Shown: piece by piece, positions 21,610 to 30,822 of the stretch
Layout of the letters: every line of letters starts with the position of its first letter
Numbering within the stretch: position 1 is the first letter of the stretch
Source: Chalara sp. BL73
Lineage: Eukaryota; Ascomycota; Leotiomycetes; Helotiales
Length of the DNA stretch: 64,000 nucleotides
Assembly: GCA_918026815.1 (NCBI GenBank)
Contig: CAKJVC010000092.1
Location: 496,001 to 560,000, forward strand
Direction of reading: 5' to 3'
Translations under genes and position numbers: made by a program
The notes under the pieces: generated by a model
Seen by the model: only the letters and a program-made list of their open reading frames with translations
Database searches by the model: none
What the model was told of the DNA's origin: nothing

Positions 21610-22058
21610 GCGACGACTGCAGATATCGCACACGGGAAGCTGCCACTGCGGCACAGTTCCCTTCTATTTCCCACATGAGCGGCTTACCAAGGAGCTGCTG
21701 TACCATGTCCCGGTCAAGTCGTGCAACTGCCTGATCTGCAAGCACAACGGGTACCTGGCGACCTTTGCGGAGAGGGGGAGCATTGGGTGGGAGAACGGCT
21801 AAGAAAATATGACAGGGTATAGGTTCGGTGAGGAGAAGTGCGAGCATAAGTTTTGTGCTATCTGTGGAAGTAGTGTCTGACTTCTTAGGGAACTGGAAGG
21901 CTGGGGATCTGATTGGAATTAATGTGAGTTTGCCAATTTGAAGAATGGAGAGGCTTGACATGGGAAGGAGGCAGACAAAGCTGACAACTTCCAAGTCCGT
22001 ATGCTTCATGATGTGGATATCGATGGGTTACGTTTGCAGAAGATGAATGGAATACAGG
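21610..22058 (+). pseudogene. Broken GFA-domain (Zn-binding, formaldehyde-activating-enzyme-like) gene
   Basis: The forward strand at 21635-21799 reads GSCHCGTVPF and then VKSCNCLICKHNGYLATF, the first half of the GFA fold with its CxC and CxxC zinc ligands. The same frame continues after a TAA at 21800-21802 with ENMTGYRFG, HKFCAICGSSV, the second half with the final CxxC. The frame then meets TGA at 21878-21880. A neighbouring frame goes on with NWKAGDLIGIN, and after a gap RMLHDVDIDGLRLQKMNG (21998-22058), the family's usual end. So the gene has at least one internal stop and one frame break. GFA proteins bind zinc and are small cytosolic proteins; most fungal members have no known substrate. 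Whether an intron removes the first stop is unlikely, because no donor and acceptor fit there. The start of the gene is not found. Confidence 0.75.
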
Positions 22059-22321
22059 TATGAGATTATTCTGCTCGAGGCACAAGGAGTATCCTTTAAT
22101 AGACGTTGGCCTCTCCAGCCAGTTTTGTATCTAATTTGTAGATGGAAACACACTTACAAGTATTTCGGTTGATCAAAAGTTTTGTAGCACAATGTCACAT
22201 TTTCACACCCAGAGAAGTACCGCTGACCAGTTTTATTGCTGGCCGAATTGGCTACGAAGTAAATATACTTCTCACTCACCTTCTTCTAAAACTTCGGAAT
22301 CTCCAAATATCTCAACCCCTC
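22059..22321. other. Short intergenic region
   Basis: About 260 nt between the GFA relic and the 3' end of the membrane-protein gene. No feature was seen. Confidence 0.5.
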
Positions 22322-23176
22322 TCACTTCATCCATGGTGGCTTCTTCTTCGCTGGTTTCTTGGGCTGAGGCACAGGCTCGACCATACCCATGCTATTCTTT
22401 CTGATCTTTAGCGCTTTTGACTTCTCGCCTGCCTTCTTCTTCCTAACCATCGGAATCACACCCACTGGGACTTTCGAAAATGGCCAGACCCTCCAGATGC
22501 CACGCCTCTCTTCGGTTGGTAATTTCGTTAGATGCGCCTTCTTCTTTCCAAATAACTCCTTTACGTTATCCTCGAGCACGTTCATAAAGGTTGTCCGGTC
22601 AAACCCCTCCGTCTCTACATCGATCTCTCCTCTTCGCCAGTGCACAGTCCTACGTAGCACCCAATAGATATTGGCAACTACGATATTACCAAGCATAACC
22701 CAGACCGCGAAGACAGAGAGCATCGGCCCCCAGCCCTTGTTAGGTATCTCATACCACTCAAATACATAGGATAAAACATGCGTCTCGTGAATCACCTCCT
22801 TCCATGCGCGCTCTGGAATGCCCTCCGTGACTCCCCAGTAGATTTGCATGGGAAGTGGAAACAACCATCTCTCACAGAAGCTGAAAGCCAAGTCCCGAAT
22901 TATGGCATTGTGGGAGTGTAAGTCTTCCAGTGAGTCTATATCACTTTTGAAGAAGGCCCCATAGATATCCCATACGAACAGGGCGGCGACAAAACCGATC
23001 ACAGGAAATGCACAACACAACAAGAAAAACCATTTAAGGAATGTTGATATTACTAGATACCAGAACCCGAGCCAGAAGGTCCATGTGTTGGAATCTCTGG
23101 CAGGGTCTCCTGCGGAATAGCCATCAGAGTCTGGATCAGCATCTCTGACAGGTAGCCCGCTGGGACCTTCTGACAT
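22322..23176 (-). CDS. Membrane protein of unknown function
   Basis: A single-exon gene of 284 aa, starting MSEGPSGLPVRDADPDS. An acidic leader is followed by one long or two close membrane segments (about residues 31-75, including LGFWYLVISTFLKWFFLLCC and PVIGFVAALFVW). A region of Trp/Phe-rich sequence follows (CERWLFPLPMQIYWG), then a further membrane segment near residues 153-175 (MLSVFAVWVMLGNIVVANIYW, read in two parts). The last 80 residues are basic (VRKKKAGEKSKALKIRKNS and PKKPAKKKPPWMK), so they probably face the cytosol or nucleus. I do not recognise a family. The start codon lies only 17 nt downstream of the stop codon of the cysteine-rich gene on the same strand, which is unusually tight. 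Confidence 0.7.
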   Translation of the reverse strand: MSEGPSGLPVRDADPDSDGYSAGDPARDSNTWTFWLGFWYLVISTFLKWFFLLCCAFPVIGFVAALFVWDIYGAFFKSDIDSLEDLHSHNAIIRDLAFSFCERWLFPLPMQIYWGVTEGIPERAWKEVIHETHVLSYVFEWYEIPNKGWGPMLSVFAVWVMLGNIVVANIYWVLRRTVHWRRGEIDVETEGFDRTTFMNVLEDNVKELFGKKKAHLTKLPTEERRGIWRVWPFSKVPVGVIPMVRKKKAGEKSKALKIRKNSMGMVEPVPQPKKPAKKKPPWMK

Positions 23177-23193
23177 GGTGCTGGATATTTAGA

Positions 23194-23680
23194 CTACTTT
23201 TTGGTTGTAAAGTCTGTTTCGGTGGGTAATAAACCATCTGATGCTTTCTCACAGGTGCACGCATCTGAGATCCATCAGGCGAGGTTAAAAAATGAGCTTG
23301 GGGGAATGGTTGACATACCTGCTGGCCGAGCTCCACATGAACAGAGTGACCCGCTGGGAGTAACGTTCTCAGTAGCCTTGCGATCGCAGGTACATTCACC
23401 TGCTGGACGGGCACCTATTCATCAAATAGTCAGAACCACCATTTGGCTCTTAGAATATAGCGAGGGAATATTTACGGCATGAGCATCGAGGTCCTGCAAT
23501 ATTATTCTCTGTGCTGGCTTTGTCGCATGTGCAATTGCCAGCTGACTTCTGACCGCAGGAGCACTTGGCTTGGGCGGCGCTGAGGAAGGAGTTAGTTATT
23601 GACACTCTGGCAAACAAGATCTTTAGAACTAACCAAACGCAGCCTTCAGCGCTCTTTCCACAGCAAGTACTGGGTGCCAT
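23194..23680 (-). CDS. Cysteine-rich metallothionein-like protein
   Basis: Four exons on the reverse strand: 23634-23680, 23476-23579, 23319-23414 and 23194-23264. They join in frame to 105 aa. The protein starts MAPSTCCGKSAEGCVC and has about 16 Cys, almost all in CxC or CC pairs: KCSCGQ, NCTCDKAS, RCSCRARPAG, ECTCDRKA, LCSCGARPA, ACTCEKAS. The modules alternate CSC(G/R) and CTC(D/E), spaced 9-16 residues apart, with TEN and RPA(G/D) linkers. Such arrangements are known from fungal metallothionein-like proteins that bind copper or zinc through thiolates. Metal binding is inferred here and not shown. Each intron splits the protein near a module boundary. A TATA box lies about 160 nt upstream (23837-23846), in line with a strongly inducible promoter. 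Confidence 0.78.
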
Positions 23681-23836
23681 GATGTTTGACGGTGAGAGTT
23701 TCGGACTGAAGTTTCTTTTGTGGAGAATAAGCTTAGTATTGTTTCGATGTGATATTGAAATCGGGAGGAAGTATTGGAAGTAGAATGAACTAGGTATTGT
23801 GCGAAATGAACAAAGTTAACCAAGTGAGCAGAGAGT

Positions 23837-23846
23837 GTTTATATAT
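23837..23846 (-). promoter_or_regulatory. Probable TATA box of the metallothionein-like gene
   Basis: The reverse strand reads ATATATAAAC here, about 157-166 nt before the start codon at 23680. No other gene on this strand lies between. Confidence 0.5.
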
Positions 23847-24320
23847 CTCCGTCATGGATGAATAGACCAGCCTTTACATGGTCATCACAAATGTGTGGGA
23901 TACCATTGGTTTAGAGGCGAGCATAGTGCCCCACAATTTGTGTAACCGCTGGGAACGTCGCACTCTATTAACATCGTCTCATCAACACTTGTAGACTAAT
24001 AACCCTTTCTCAAGGAAAACATACGAGACACTGAGAAATCTCTCTGCTTGAGTCATCTTGGGATATGTAGACCGAATTATTATTACTATCCTACTTAAGC
24101 AAAGCGAGAGCGGCAAAACTGTGTGGCACTGTTATTTGCTAGAAGGTTTGGAGTTGAACAGGGCTTTGGGAAAACCCTATTCTTGAGATCGCGAGTGTAT
24201 TCCGAGAAGCCGAATATCAGCCAGCATATTGATCCAATATCTCGGTTCCTTGTCACGTGGATGTACCTACCAGGATGTGAGAGGTCAATCTTGGAAAGGG
24301 ATTTAGAGAAGATTCCAAAG
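23847..24320. other. Intergenic region
   Basis: About 470 nt without a supported gene. Opposing open frames at 24095-24394 show no motif. Confidence 0.5.
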
Positions 24321-24718
24321 CTATAATTCACCGTTAACACCTGATACCGCATATCCACAGCATAGAAATATGAAGGGGTTTGTCTCAAGTGCACGAATTA
24401 TAATGGAAGGACCCGATAACTCACGAGCGCATACTATGATATGTACTTCCTCGACATATGCTACTTCCATTGAGCCATACCAACTAGCGCACTGTGGATC
24501 AATATTATATTATCCCATCAATACATCGCTTGAAGAACGAACCATCGCCATTCAAAGATATGTAGAAGCCACCATATCGCGGTCGGTTTTGTGATTTCAT
24601 GGCGTTGAGGGAGAAATAATATAGGATAAATACATACACTACGTACAGTCAGTCCAAGATAGGTGGATGAAACTTTGTCAAGGGTACCGGAAATCATCAA
24701 GTGGATTTCTAGTGGCAT
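24321..24718 (-). pseudogene. F-box-like domain remnant
   Basis: The reverse strand from ATG at 24718 reads MPLEIHLMISGTLDKVSSTY and LGLT, the signature of the many fungal F-box-like proteins (PLEIxLMIxxxLDxxSSxxLGLT). A GTACGT donor follows at 24646. Downstream, 24482 to 24321 reads in one frame WYGSMEVAYVEEVHIIVCAR, then SGPSIIIRALETNPFIFL and a stop. The two parts could be exons of one short gene, but no acceptor gives a convincing join. The product would be far shorter than intact F-box-like proteins (usually 200-400 aa). I interpret it as a remnant. A short functional adaptor cannot be excluded. Confidence 0.4.
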
Positions 24719-25187
24719 CTCCACCTGTGGCTCTTGTTTATCTAGGCCGGGTTATAAGTAACAGTTGCTTTGGTGCGTATTTTGCATTTGAACTTCATTA
24801 ACGCTCATTCCATATACACTCATTATCAGTGTCATAGATGTCGATATATCTCGATTTGTGGTGAAGAGATGATATCCTTTGGTAGTTCTCAATCTTCAGC
24901 AAGCGTGAAGACTTGAGGGCTGATAGTAGGAAACACTATCTCTTTATTTCGCATATTAGGAAATTCAACAATGAGATATTTGGCCACCATCAGCTGGTAA
25001 TCTGCCTCTTCCAAGCTATCCTCAAGTCAGATATATGTTGTAGGTCAGGGCGGTTGCTCAAGGCATGAAACTTAGGTACGGGCAATCGTCCCTTATAAAC
25101 CGCTATTCTCCTGAAGAGGCTTACCCACACCTCCTGCATCTCAAATCTCCAATCTCAACCTCGACATCCTCAACAAGGAACCTCTTG
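24719..25187. other. Intergenic region
   Basis: About 470 nt, no feature recognised. Confidence 0.5.
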
Positions 25188-25602
25188 TCATTCTCCTCTC
25201 ACAACCCATTTCGGGGCCGCATAAACAGCATGCTTACCAAACTCCTTATCCAAGTCCTGTTCCGTCCACTCCATCTCCTTCTCGCTCCCAGCGTATTGGC
25301 CATTCTCACCGCGGACGAAGTACTTCAGATATTCTGAGCGCGGCATGCGCACGACTTTGATTCTATCCTTATGCAAACAGTTCTTGATGAGTATGAATGT
25401 ACTCGTTCGCCTGTGATGTAATCAGCGTCGTAGGGGTATCCAGATACGAGAAGGTGATAGGACCTTCAAGAGGACGAATTTGCAGGGTTGGCCTGTATGC
25501 GTACAGACACGTACATGAGTGTGTCGTCGCTGAATTTTACTGGGAGCTGTGGTGGTGTAGAAATACCCCCACAAGTTGAATTTCTAGAGAAGAGAAGCAC
25601 AT
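25188..25602 (-). CDS. Small unrecognised protein, three or more exons, start uncertain
   Basis: The last exon (25188-25367) reads DRIKVVRMPRSEYLKYF, NGQYAGSEKEMEWTEQDLDK and ends KWVVRGE. A middle exon (25403-25463) reads SYHLLVSGYPYDADYITGER. The preceding exon ends at 25515 and reads LPVKFSDDTLM. The three parts join in phase through introns of 48 nt (GTACGT...TTGAAG) and 35 nt (GTACAT...CATAAG). The second intron is very short for this genome. The ATG at 25602 (MCFSSLEIQ) is the only nearby start, but to reach LPVKFSDD it needs a further 26-nt intron or another exon, so the N terminus is unresolved. The product has about 90 residues plus the start. There is no signal peptide or known motif. 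An inverted-repeat TATA element lies about 100 nt upstream. Confidence 0.45.
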
Positions 25603-25697
25603 TTCGATGACTTGGAATCGAGTCTTGTGTAGTGGATAATGTTGAGATGTGTTTAGAATATAGTCGAATACATGTCTTTTTTCACTGGGCTTTGATC

Positions 25698-25711
25698 AGG
25701 TATTTATACCT
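25698..25711 (-). promoter_or_regulatory. TATA element inside a 6-bp inverted repeat
   Basis: AGGTAT-TT-ATACCT has six-base inverted arms. On the reverse strand it contains TATAAATA, about 96 nt before the possible start at 25602. A TATA role is plausible; the symmetry may be incidental. Confidence 0.4.
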
Positions 25712-26094
25712 TGGTCTTGAGTAAGGTGAGTATTGCTTATGATGACTAGAGCGGACTTGATGGACCTTTGGGAAAGCGTCATGATATACCATCTATTCTA
25801 GGGAAGATACCCATTCCCGTCAAAATTATTTGGCTTTGTACTATAAAGTCATAACTTGAATGGACTGTAAGCGGGCGTCTAGCTTATGCTATCAATTACT
25901 CTTTGAGCAAATGAATTGGTAATACTGGACTTTAAACAGATCAACCAGACACAGTAGCATAGGTGACTCATGCCGCGAATAATTATTGCGTTATCGCCTC
26001 AACCATACAGCTTGAAGGATCATAAGATACGGCGCCCGGCATACAGCGAGAAACAGGCGACGGTCATTTGAAGGGGGTGGTAGAGCCAAACGGG
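25712..26094. other. Intergenic region
   Basis: About 380 nt, AT-rich, with nothing recognised. Confidence 0.5.
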
Positions 26095-26797
26095 CTAATC
26101 AAAGTTCATATTTGCAAAGCACCACAGCGGACCAGGGCGGCCGCCCTGATTATCGGCGGCAGGAACATTGAAGAGGCATTTATTTAGATGTACATGTGAT
26201 ATCATTTTGCTTAGTTGGAGGTCAAAGCAGTGTTTGAATGTTTGTCTGCGATAATTTTTATCGGATGAATTTGTTTCACCCAGTTTGTGAACACATGGCC
26301 CTCGAGCCAGAATGTGTAGCAGGAATGTTTCTTCCTCAATCATAAACACAAGCACTTCGTCATGTAGAACTTTTTTGCTTTCAAGTATACCTTCAAAGGT
26401 ACAATGGTGATTCACAATGTAGTCGATGTGCCTTAAATAAGCATCCTCACAATTGCACCCTGACTGTGGGCAAGGATTTGCCGAGCTCGAGGCTGAGTCC
26501 CACCCAGCCATCAAGCAGCCACTACAAACGCTCCTTTTCATCCCAACTGATCCCAAATGCCAGAAATGTCTCCTGCTCCGCTGCAGAAACGACTGTTTCC
26601 TCAGAACCTCGTTTGGTGAAGAATGACTGAAACGTGACGTTCCTCCACCTTGGCCCTTCCTGGCGCAACCACACCTTCATCATGAGACATCTGAGAACGG
26701 CATGCCTCGCGGCTCCTCCCAATGCGCAAGTTATGAAGGGAACATATAATGATGCGGGTAAGCCCACTTTGATTGTATGATCTGCAGCAATATACAT
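26095..26797 (-). other. Possible leftward gene of unknown function (two overlapping frames)
   Basis: Two reverse-strand frames overlap. 26797-26522 starts MYIAADHTIKVGLPASLYVP and ends AFGISWDEKERL. 26556-26095 reads SGCLMAGWDSASSSANPCPQ, NHHCTFEGILESKKVLHDE, VFMIEEETFLLHILARGPC and ends GPLWCFANMNFD. Both look partly protein-like, and they might be exons of one gene if an intron starts near MMK|GTGTGG (about 26676) and ends near 26520. I could not find a join that is clearly better than others. No motif is known to me. Confidence 0.3.
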
Positions 26798-26937
26798 ATC
26801 GTGTTCTTCTTCTCCAAACGTGCTATCAAGATCTACAATCTGCAGTGAACCGCTGCGCCAAGCCTTCTACTGCTTTCTACCTATACACATTTTCTTACGT
26901 TACTTACTCATCCTTCACGTTCATCCACATATCCAAG

Positions 26938-27141
26938 ATGCAAATCACATTTACAACAACGGTCCTCTTCTCCCTCCTCGCTTCGGTTCTTGCCGTGCCT
27001 CTCCCGAGCGCGATGCCTATCCGCCTCGATGATGCTTTGGAGCGGCCTGCTCAATCGCTCCGTCTGCCTCGTGTCGCAGAGGCTTATAGCACCGTACCAG
27101 ATTCCAATGAGTCACTGAGGCTGCCTCGTGCTTCTTCATGA
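26938..27141 (+). CDS. Small secreted peptide precursor with two SLRLPR motifs
   Basis: A 67-aa open frame from ATG at 26938. A clear signal peptide (residues 1-19, MQITFTTTVLFSLLASVLA) with an Ala-x-Ala-like cleavage region is followed by a 48-residue mature part without Cys. This part contains SLRLPR twice, at about residues 40-45 and 59-64, preceded by Gln and Glu. The frame is open further upstream, but the residues there do not extend the signal peptide, so ATG 26938 is preferred. It may be a processed peptide or an effector-like protein. Pro-Arg is a weak site for Kex2-type proteases, so release of short peptides is possible but unproven. No family is known to me. Confidence 0.6.
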   Translation: MQITFTTTVLFSLLASVLAVPLPSAMPIRLDDALERPAQSLRLPRVAEAYSTVPDSNESLRLPRASS

Positions 27142-27521
27142 TCGGGGAAGCAAGCAGGCATGGCGCAGGACGGAAATGAACAAGGGAGGATAAATTCAAA
27201 GAAGGGCTCTCTCAGGTCACGGGGAACCAAGTTGATTGGCGCAAAAGGAGTTGGGGGAGTTTACTTTTCTTGAGCTTGGAATTTTGAGAGATACCCTTTT
27301 GGAGTTTTGGTGTTGTGAAGGGAAGACTGTGAATATATCTCTTTGAAACATTAAGATTATAGGTTGAACAGAAAGAAGTAGGGAGGGAACAAAATTGAAG
27401 ACATCTCAACATAGCCAAGGATGCAGATTTCCTATAAGAAGAATGAATGCCGTGATAGTATATTTTTAGTGATAGTATACATGTGATTTCTCTAAGGCTC
27501 CCTGCTTTCGTGGAGCATCTT
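27142..27521. other. Intergenic region
   Basis: About 380 nt between the 3' ends of the secreted peptide gene and the biotin-protein ligase gene. No gene is supported. Confidence 0.55.
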
Positions 27522-29980
27522 TTAAGTCTTACTCTTCAACAAGCCTTTGAAGAAGTCAAAGCTATTGCTATCACTCTGCAGCTCCCAGACTTTCCCCGTT
27601 GGTCTGTCCTCCCATCCCAATTCTTCAGCTCTCAGCAAACCCCAATTCGCTGATATCCCCTTGATCCTTGCCCTCGCCCCACCTTCTTGTGCTAAAGTTA
27701 CAATTTGATCTGTATGTAGCCAATGTTTATAGTAAGTTTTCTCGAGCTTCTTGTCAAAGCCGGTTCTGCAAAACCCGGTGTATATTGTCTCAAGCTTGGT
27801 AAGAATGCGGGCTAGTAGCTTCTCGAGGGTGAATGGTGGCAAATGTGAGGGTAATAAAGCGTTCAGAGATGTAGTTGGCGCGGCGTTGGTGGTGTTCACT
27901 CCAATTCCAATAACGAGATCATAATTACCCGACGAGTATGAAGAGTTTACGAGAATGCCACCGATCTTGATGTACTCTTTGCTGTCCGGTTTCGAGGGGT
28001 CTCGCGCATCTATCTCAGATATCAGCACTGAGATGTTTTTGGTAATCAACAGAGTATGATTTTGACTATTAAAATGGTTGGTCAAGGCTTACAGATATCA
28101 TTCGGCCACTTCAACTTGATAGGAATGTCTTGGTAGCCACTGTCGTATGACTGAACAGCTTCGGCAATTGCAATTGCTGCGAGATACTGTATAAAGACGA
28201 CCGGTGCTGAGTTACTGAGTGCCATAGAGTGTTTCAAGTATACTGAAAAGACGAGACACCCAGCTGGCGACACCCAAACATTGGAGCCTCGACCTCGCCC
28301 AGCAACTTGAGTATAAGCGGTAAGCGTGAACCCTGAGGGAAGCCTAGATAGCAGCTTGGGGTTTCTGTAGTCAATCAGCTCTGTCAGCAACACTAGGCCT
28401 TGGAGGCATTAACAAACAAAAATATAACTACTTGGCAGCGTAAAACATTATTATTTATAAACTAATTGGAAACTATACCCAGAGTAGGAAAATTCTTGAG
28501 TAGATGGAGAATAACTTACTTTTCGAGAAGGGTGTTTGTGCTTGTAACAACTTCTCCATACATAAGGTACTTCCCAAACTCCTAGAAAGGATACTCGCGT
28601 TAGCCTTTTCTTACATAGGTTGCCAAAAGGTACCAGTTTGAGCCAAGTTATTCAGCTGCCCCGAAACTTACTTCTGCCTCACTAGATCGCTCTCTCTGAT
28701 ATCTTTGCAAATTTGAGTAAAATGAATGGTGGTTGAAATACGGCGTTTCTTTCAATGATGGCCACTCCATCTCGTGAGGAATCAATTTCTTCGTGATTTG
28801 GTCATAATCGAGAATTCTGTCACCACCAGCGCCATCCAATTGGTCAGCTGTGTCTTTGCGATCTGTCCCAGGAATTCCAGGAATAGGAAGAGATTTTGCA
28901 AGGGAGCCCAAGGACCACCTCGACTCTTGTTTTTCAATATGAAATGTATCATTGCCTCCCTTGATGTACTCCTCCCCGTCTTCCGTAACAATGATATCCT
29001 CCCAAGACGACAAGAGTTCTGGAATCAAGAAGTGACGTAAAGATGAGAGATGTATACGAGAAAGGGAGGGTACCGAAGATGACTCCTGGCTAACCACTAG
29101 TCCCAATTTTGTCAGGCAAGCTCTTAAAAAATTTGCCCGTAGTTCGTCATCTTCGTCCAGCGCCTTCACTATATTCGAATAGCCCGGAACGGTACTCTTT
29201 GCATCAAGATTGACAGCAGAAAACCTAATGAAAAAGTCATTTATTTAATCATAGAACAGTTTGAGCAACTTACTCCGGATGAGTGCCTGTAAGAAGGGCC
29301 GCACCTTCTCCAACTTTCCGGAACACAATCGCAGCTGGTTCATCTCCTCCATCAATGTCCAAAGGATTGGTATAGGTGGCGAGAACCTCGACTCCCCGTT
29401 CCGTAAACCTTCTAGCATCAACGAATACGCCGCCTCCATTATAATAACAGCGAAATACATCAGGTAGCGTGCCGCTTGCAAAGCAAGACTTATTTACTTT
29501 CAATTCAGCCGCTCTTGCTCCGGCTTCGCTATGATATACGAAGCCCTTATATGCACCTCCTCGACAAATTCCGGGGAAGAATCCAAGTTCACGGGATCCA
29601 ATGACTTCTAAGACTCTATTCCCCACCTCAAACTCACATCTTGAACTTCCATAATAGCCTCCTGCACAGAATCCAAGATAAGACCCTCCTCGACGAACAT
29701 ACTGATCAATTCGGCGATTCCCTTCACCATTTAGAGATCTACAGTAGCCCATATCAGCTCCTCCAGGGAACACGAGGAGAGCACAAGAAGTGGTCCATGG
29801 CTCCTTGAGAATAACACTCTCTGAAACAGGGATCACAGCGTAATTGGGCGATAGTAGGCGCCGTAGAGTGTATAGACAATGACGGACTGAATCAACCGTG
29901 CTTCCATTACCTATACAATGTATTAGAGTCAATGTCTCAGAAAATCAGAACTGCTTGCCTGAGTACACCAGGACGTTCAT
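27522..29980 (-). CDS. bpl1: Biotin-protein ligase (holocarboxylase synthetase)
   Basis: Six exons on the reverse strand: 29959-29980, 29274-29910, 28672-29224, 28520-28581, 28093-28364 and 27522-28009. They close in frame to 677 aa, the yeast Bpl1 size class. The N-terminal half (MNVLVYSGNGSTVDSVRH, FPGGADMGYC, GFCAGGYYG) is the glutamine-amidotransferase-like domain of fungal Bpl1. The catalytic half has GRGRGSNVW, the biotinyl-AMP loop, and KWPND in exon 5, then the C-terminal SH3-like domain (RARIKGISANWGLL). The enzyme attaches biotin to acetyl-CoA and pyruvate carboxylases; it is cytosolic. Intron 1 (29911-29958) begins GCAAGC, a GC-AG intron; no GT donor fits. Intron 4 is the longest (155 nt). 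It is divergent from mgm101. Confidence 0.95.
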
Positions 29981-30822
29981 TTTCCTCGACGACGCCATTT
30001 CCAACCAAGAAGCTGTCAACTTCAAAACCACAAGAAAAATTGGGGCAAAACAGTCTCAATCAGACGGTCTCTCGAACTAGAGGTTTGAAAACAATGCTCG
30101 AGCTGTAAAGTAGGCAATGATGACAACGAGCCAGGTGAGTGGTGAATTCTGGCACTCAACACTCCATTCTCAACACTAATGTTGATGCCGGGGACAGGCG
30201 GATGTTAAGCACAGGTTGTGCTAGTAAGCTTATATGGTTCTCACCGATATTGTGGGTTCCGAAGTATACAGCACAGAGATCTAATATTTACAACAGTTGA
30301 GAATACACAATGAATGATTGTTATTTGGAAAGAAATATTGGAGATTATGCAAGGACGAGGTATTTAAGGTTAAGAGTTCTAATTTAGTGGTGGCTTCGAT
30401 TTCCTTCTCAGCACGTGATTCAAATCTGGCCTCACATTGTGATTCACAAATTCCAATTAATTTGACCAGCTTGAAATCTTTTGGAGGTGCTGGAAGACGC
30501 AGACAAACGACAAAGAACAGAGATGAGGATCCTCGACAGACATTGTCATGGGAAGGAAGGCAGTCGTGGTAATTTAAGTGGTCGAGTGTAATAACACCAA
30601 ATCTACAAACTATAAACCTAAAAGGGGCCCATCTTCTCGTCGCCTCAATCGATCTTCTAATATGCACTCTATCGCTGTAACTTATCTCAGTAATTTTGTT
30701 TTGTTGGGAATTGAAATGGAGAGCTTTCACTTGCGGCGTTGTTGTTGATTTTTCCTACCCGTCATCGTCGCGAAACCCAATTTCTTATCGCGTCTCTCCT
30801 CCAAATACACTCACCATCAACA
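29981..30822. promoter_or_regulatory. Divergent promoter region between bpl1 and mgm101
   Basis: About 840 nt between two start codons that point away from each other. The open frames inside (for example 30281-30730 reverse) have no motif. No core element could be fixed. Confidence 0.5.

Noticed and set aside
21599..22009. 136-codon reverse-strand open frame
   Set aside because: The opposite strand carries recognisable GFA motifs with paired cysteines, so the reverse frame is a shadow.
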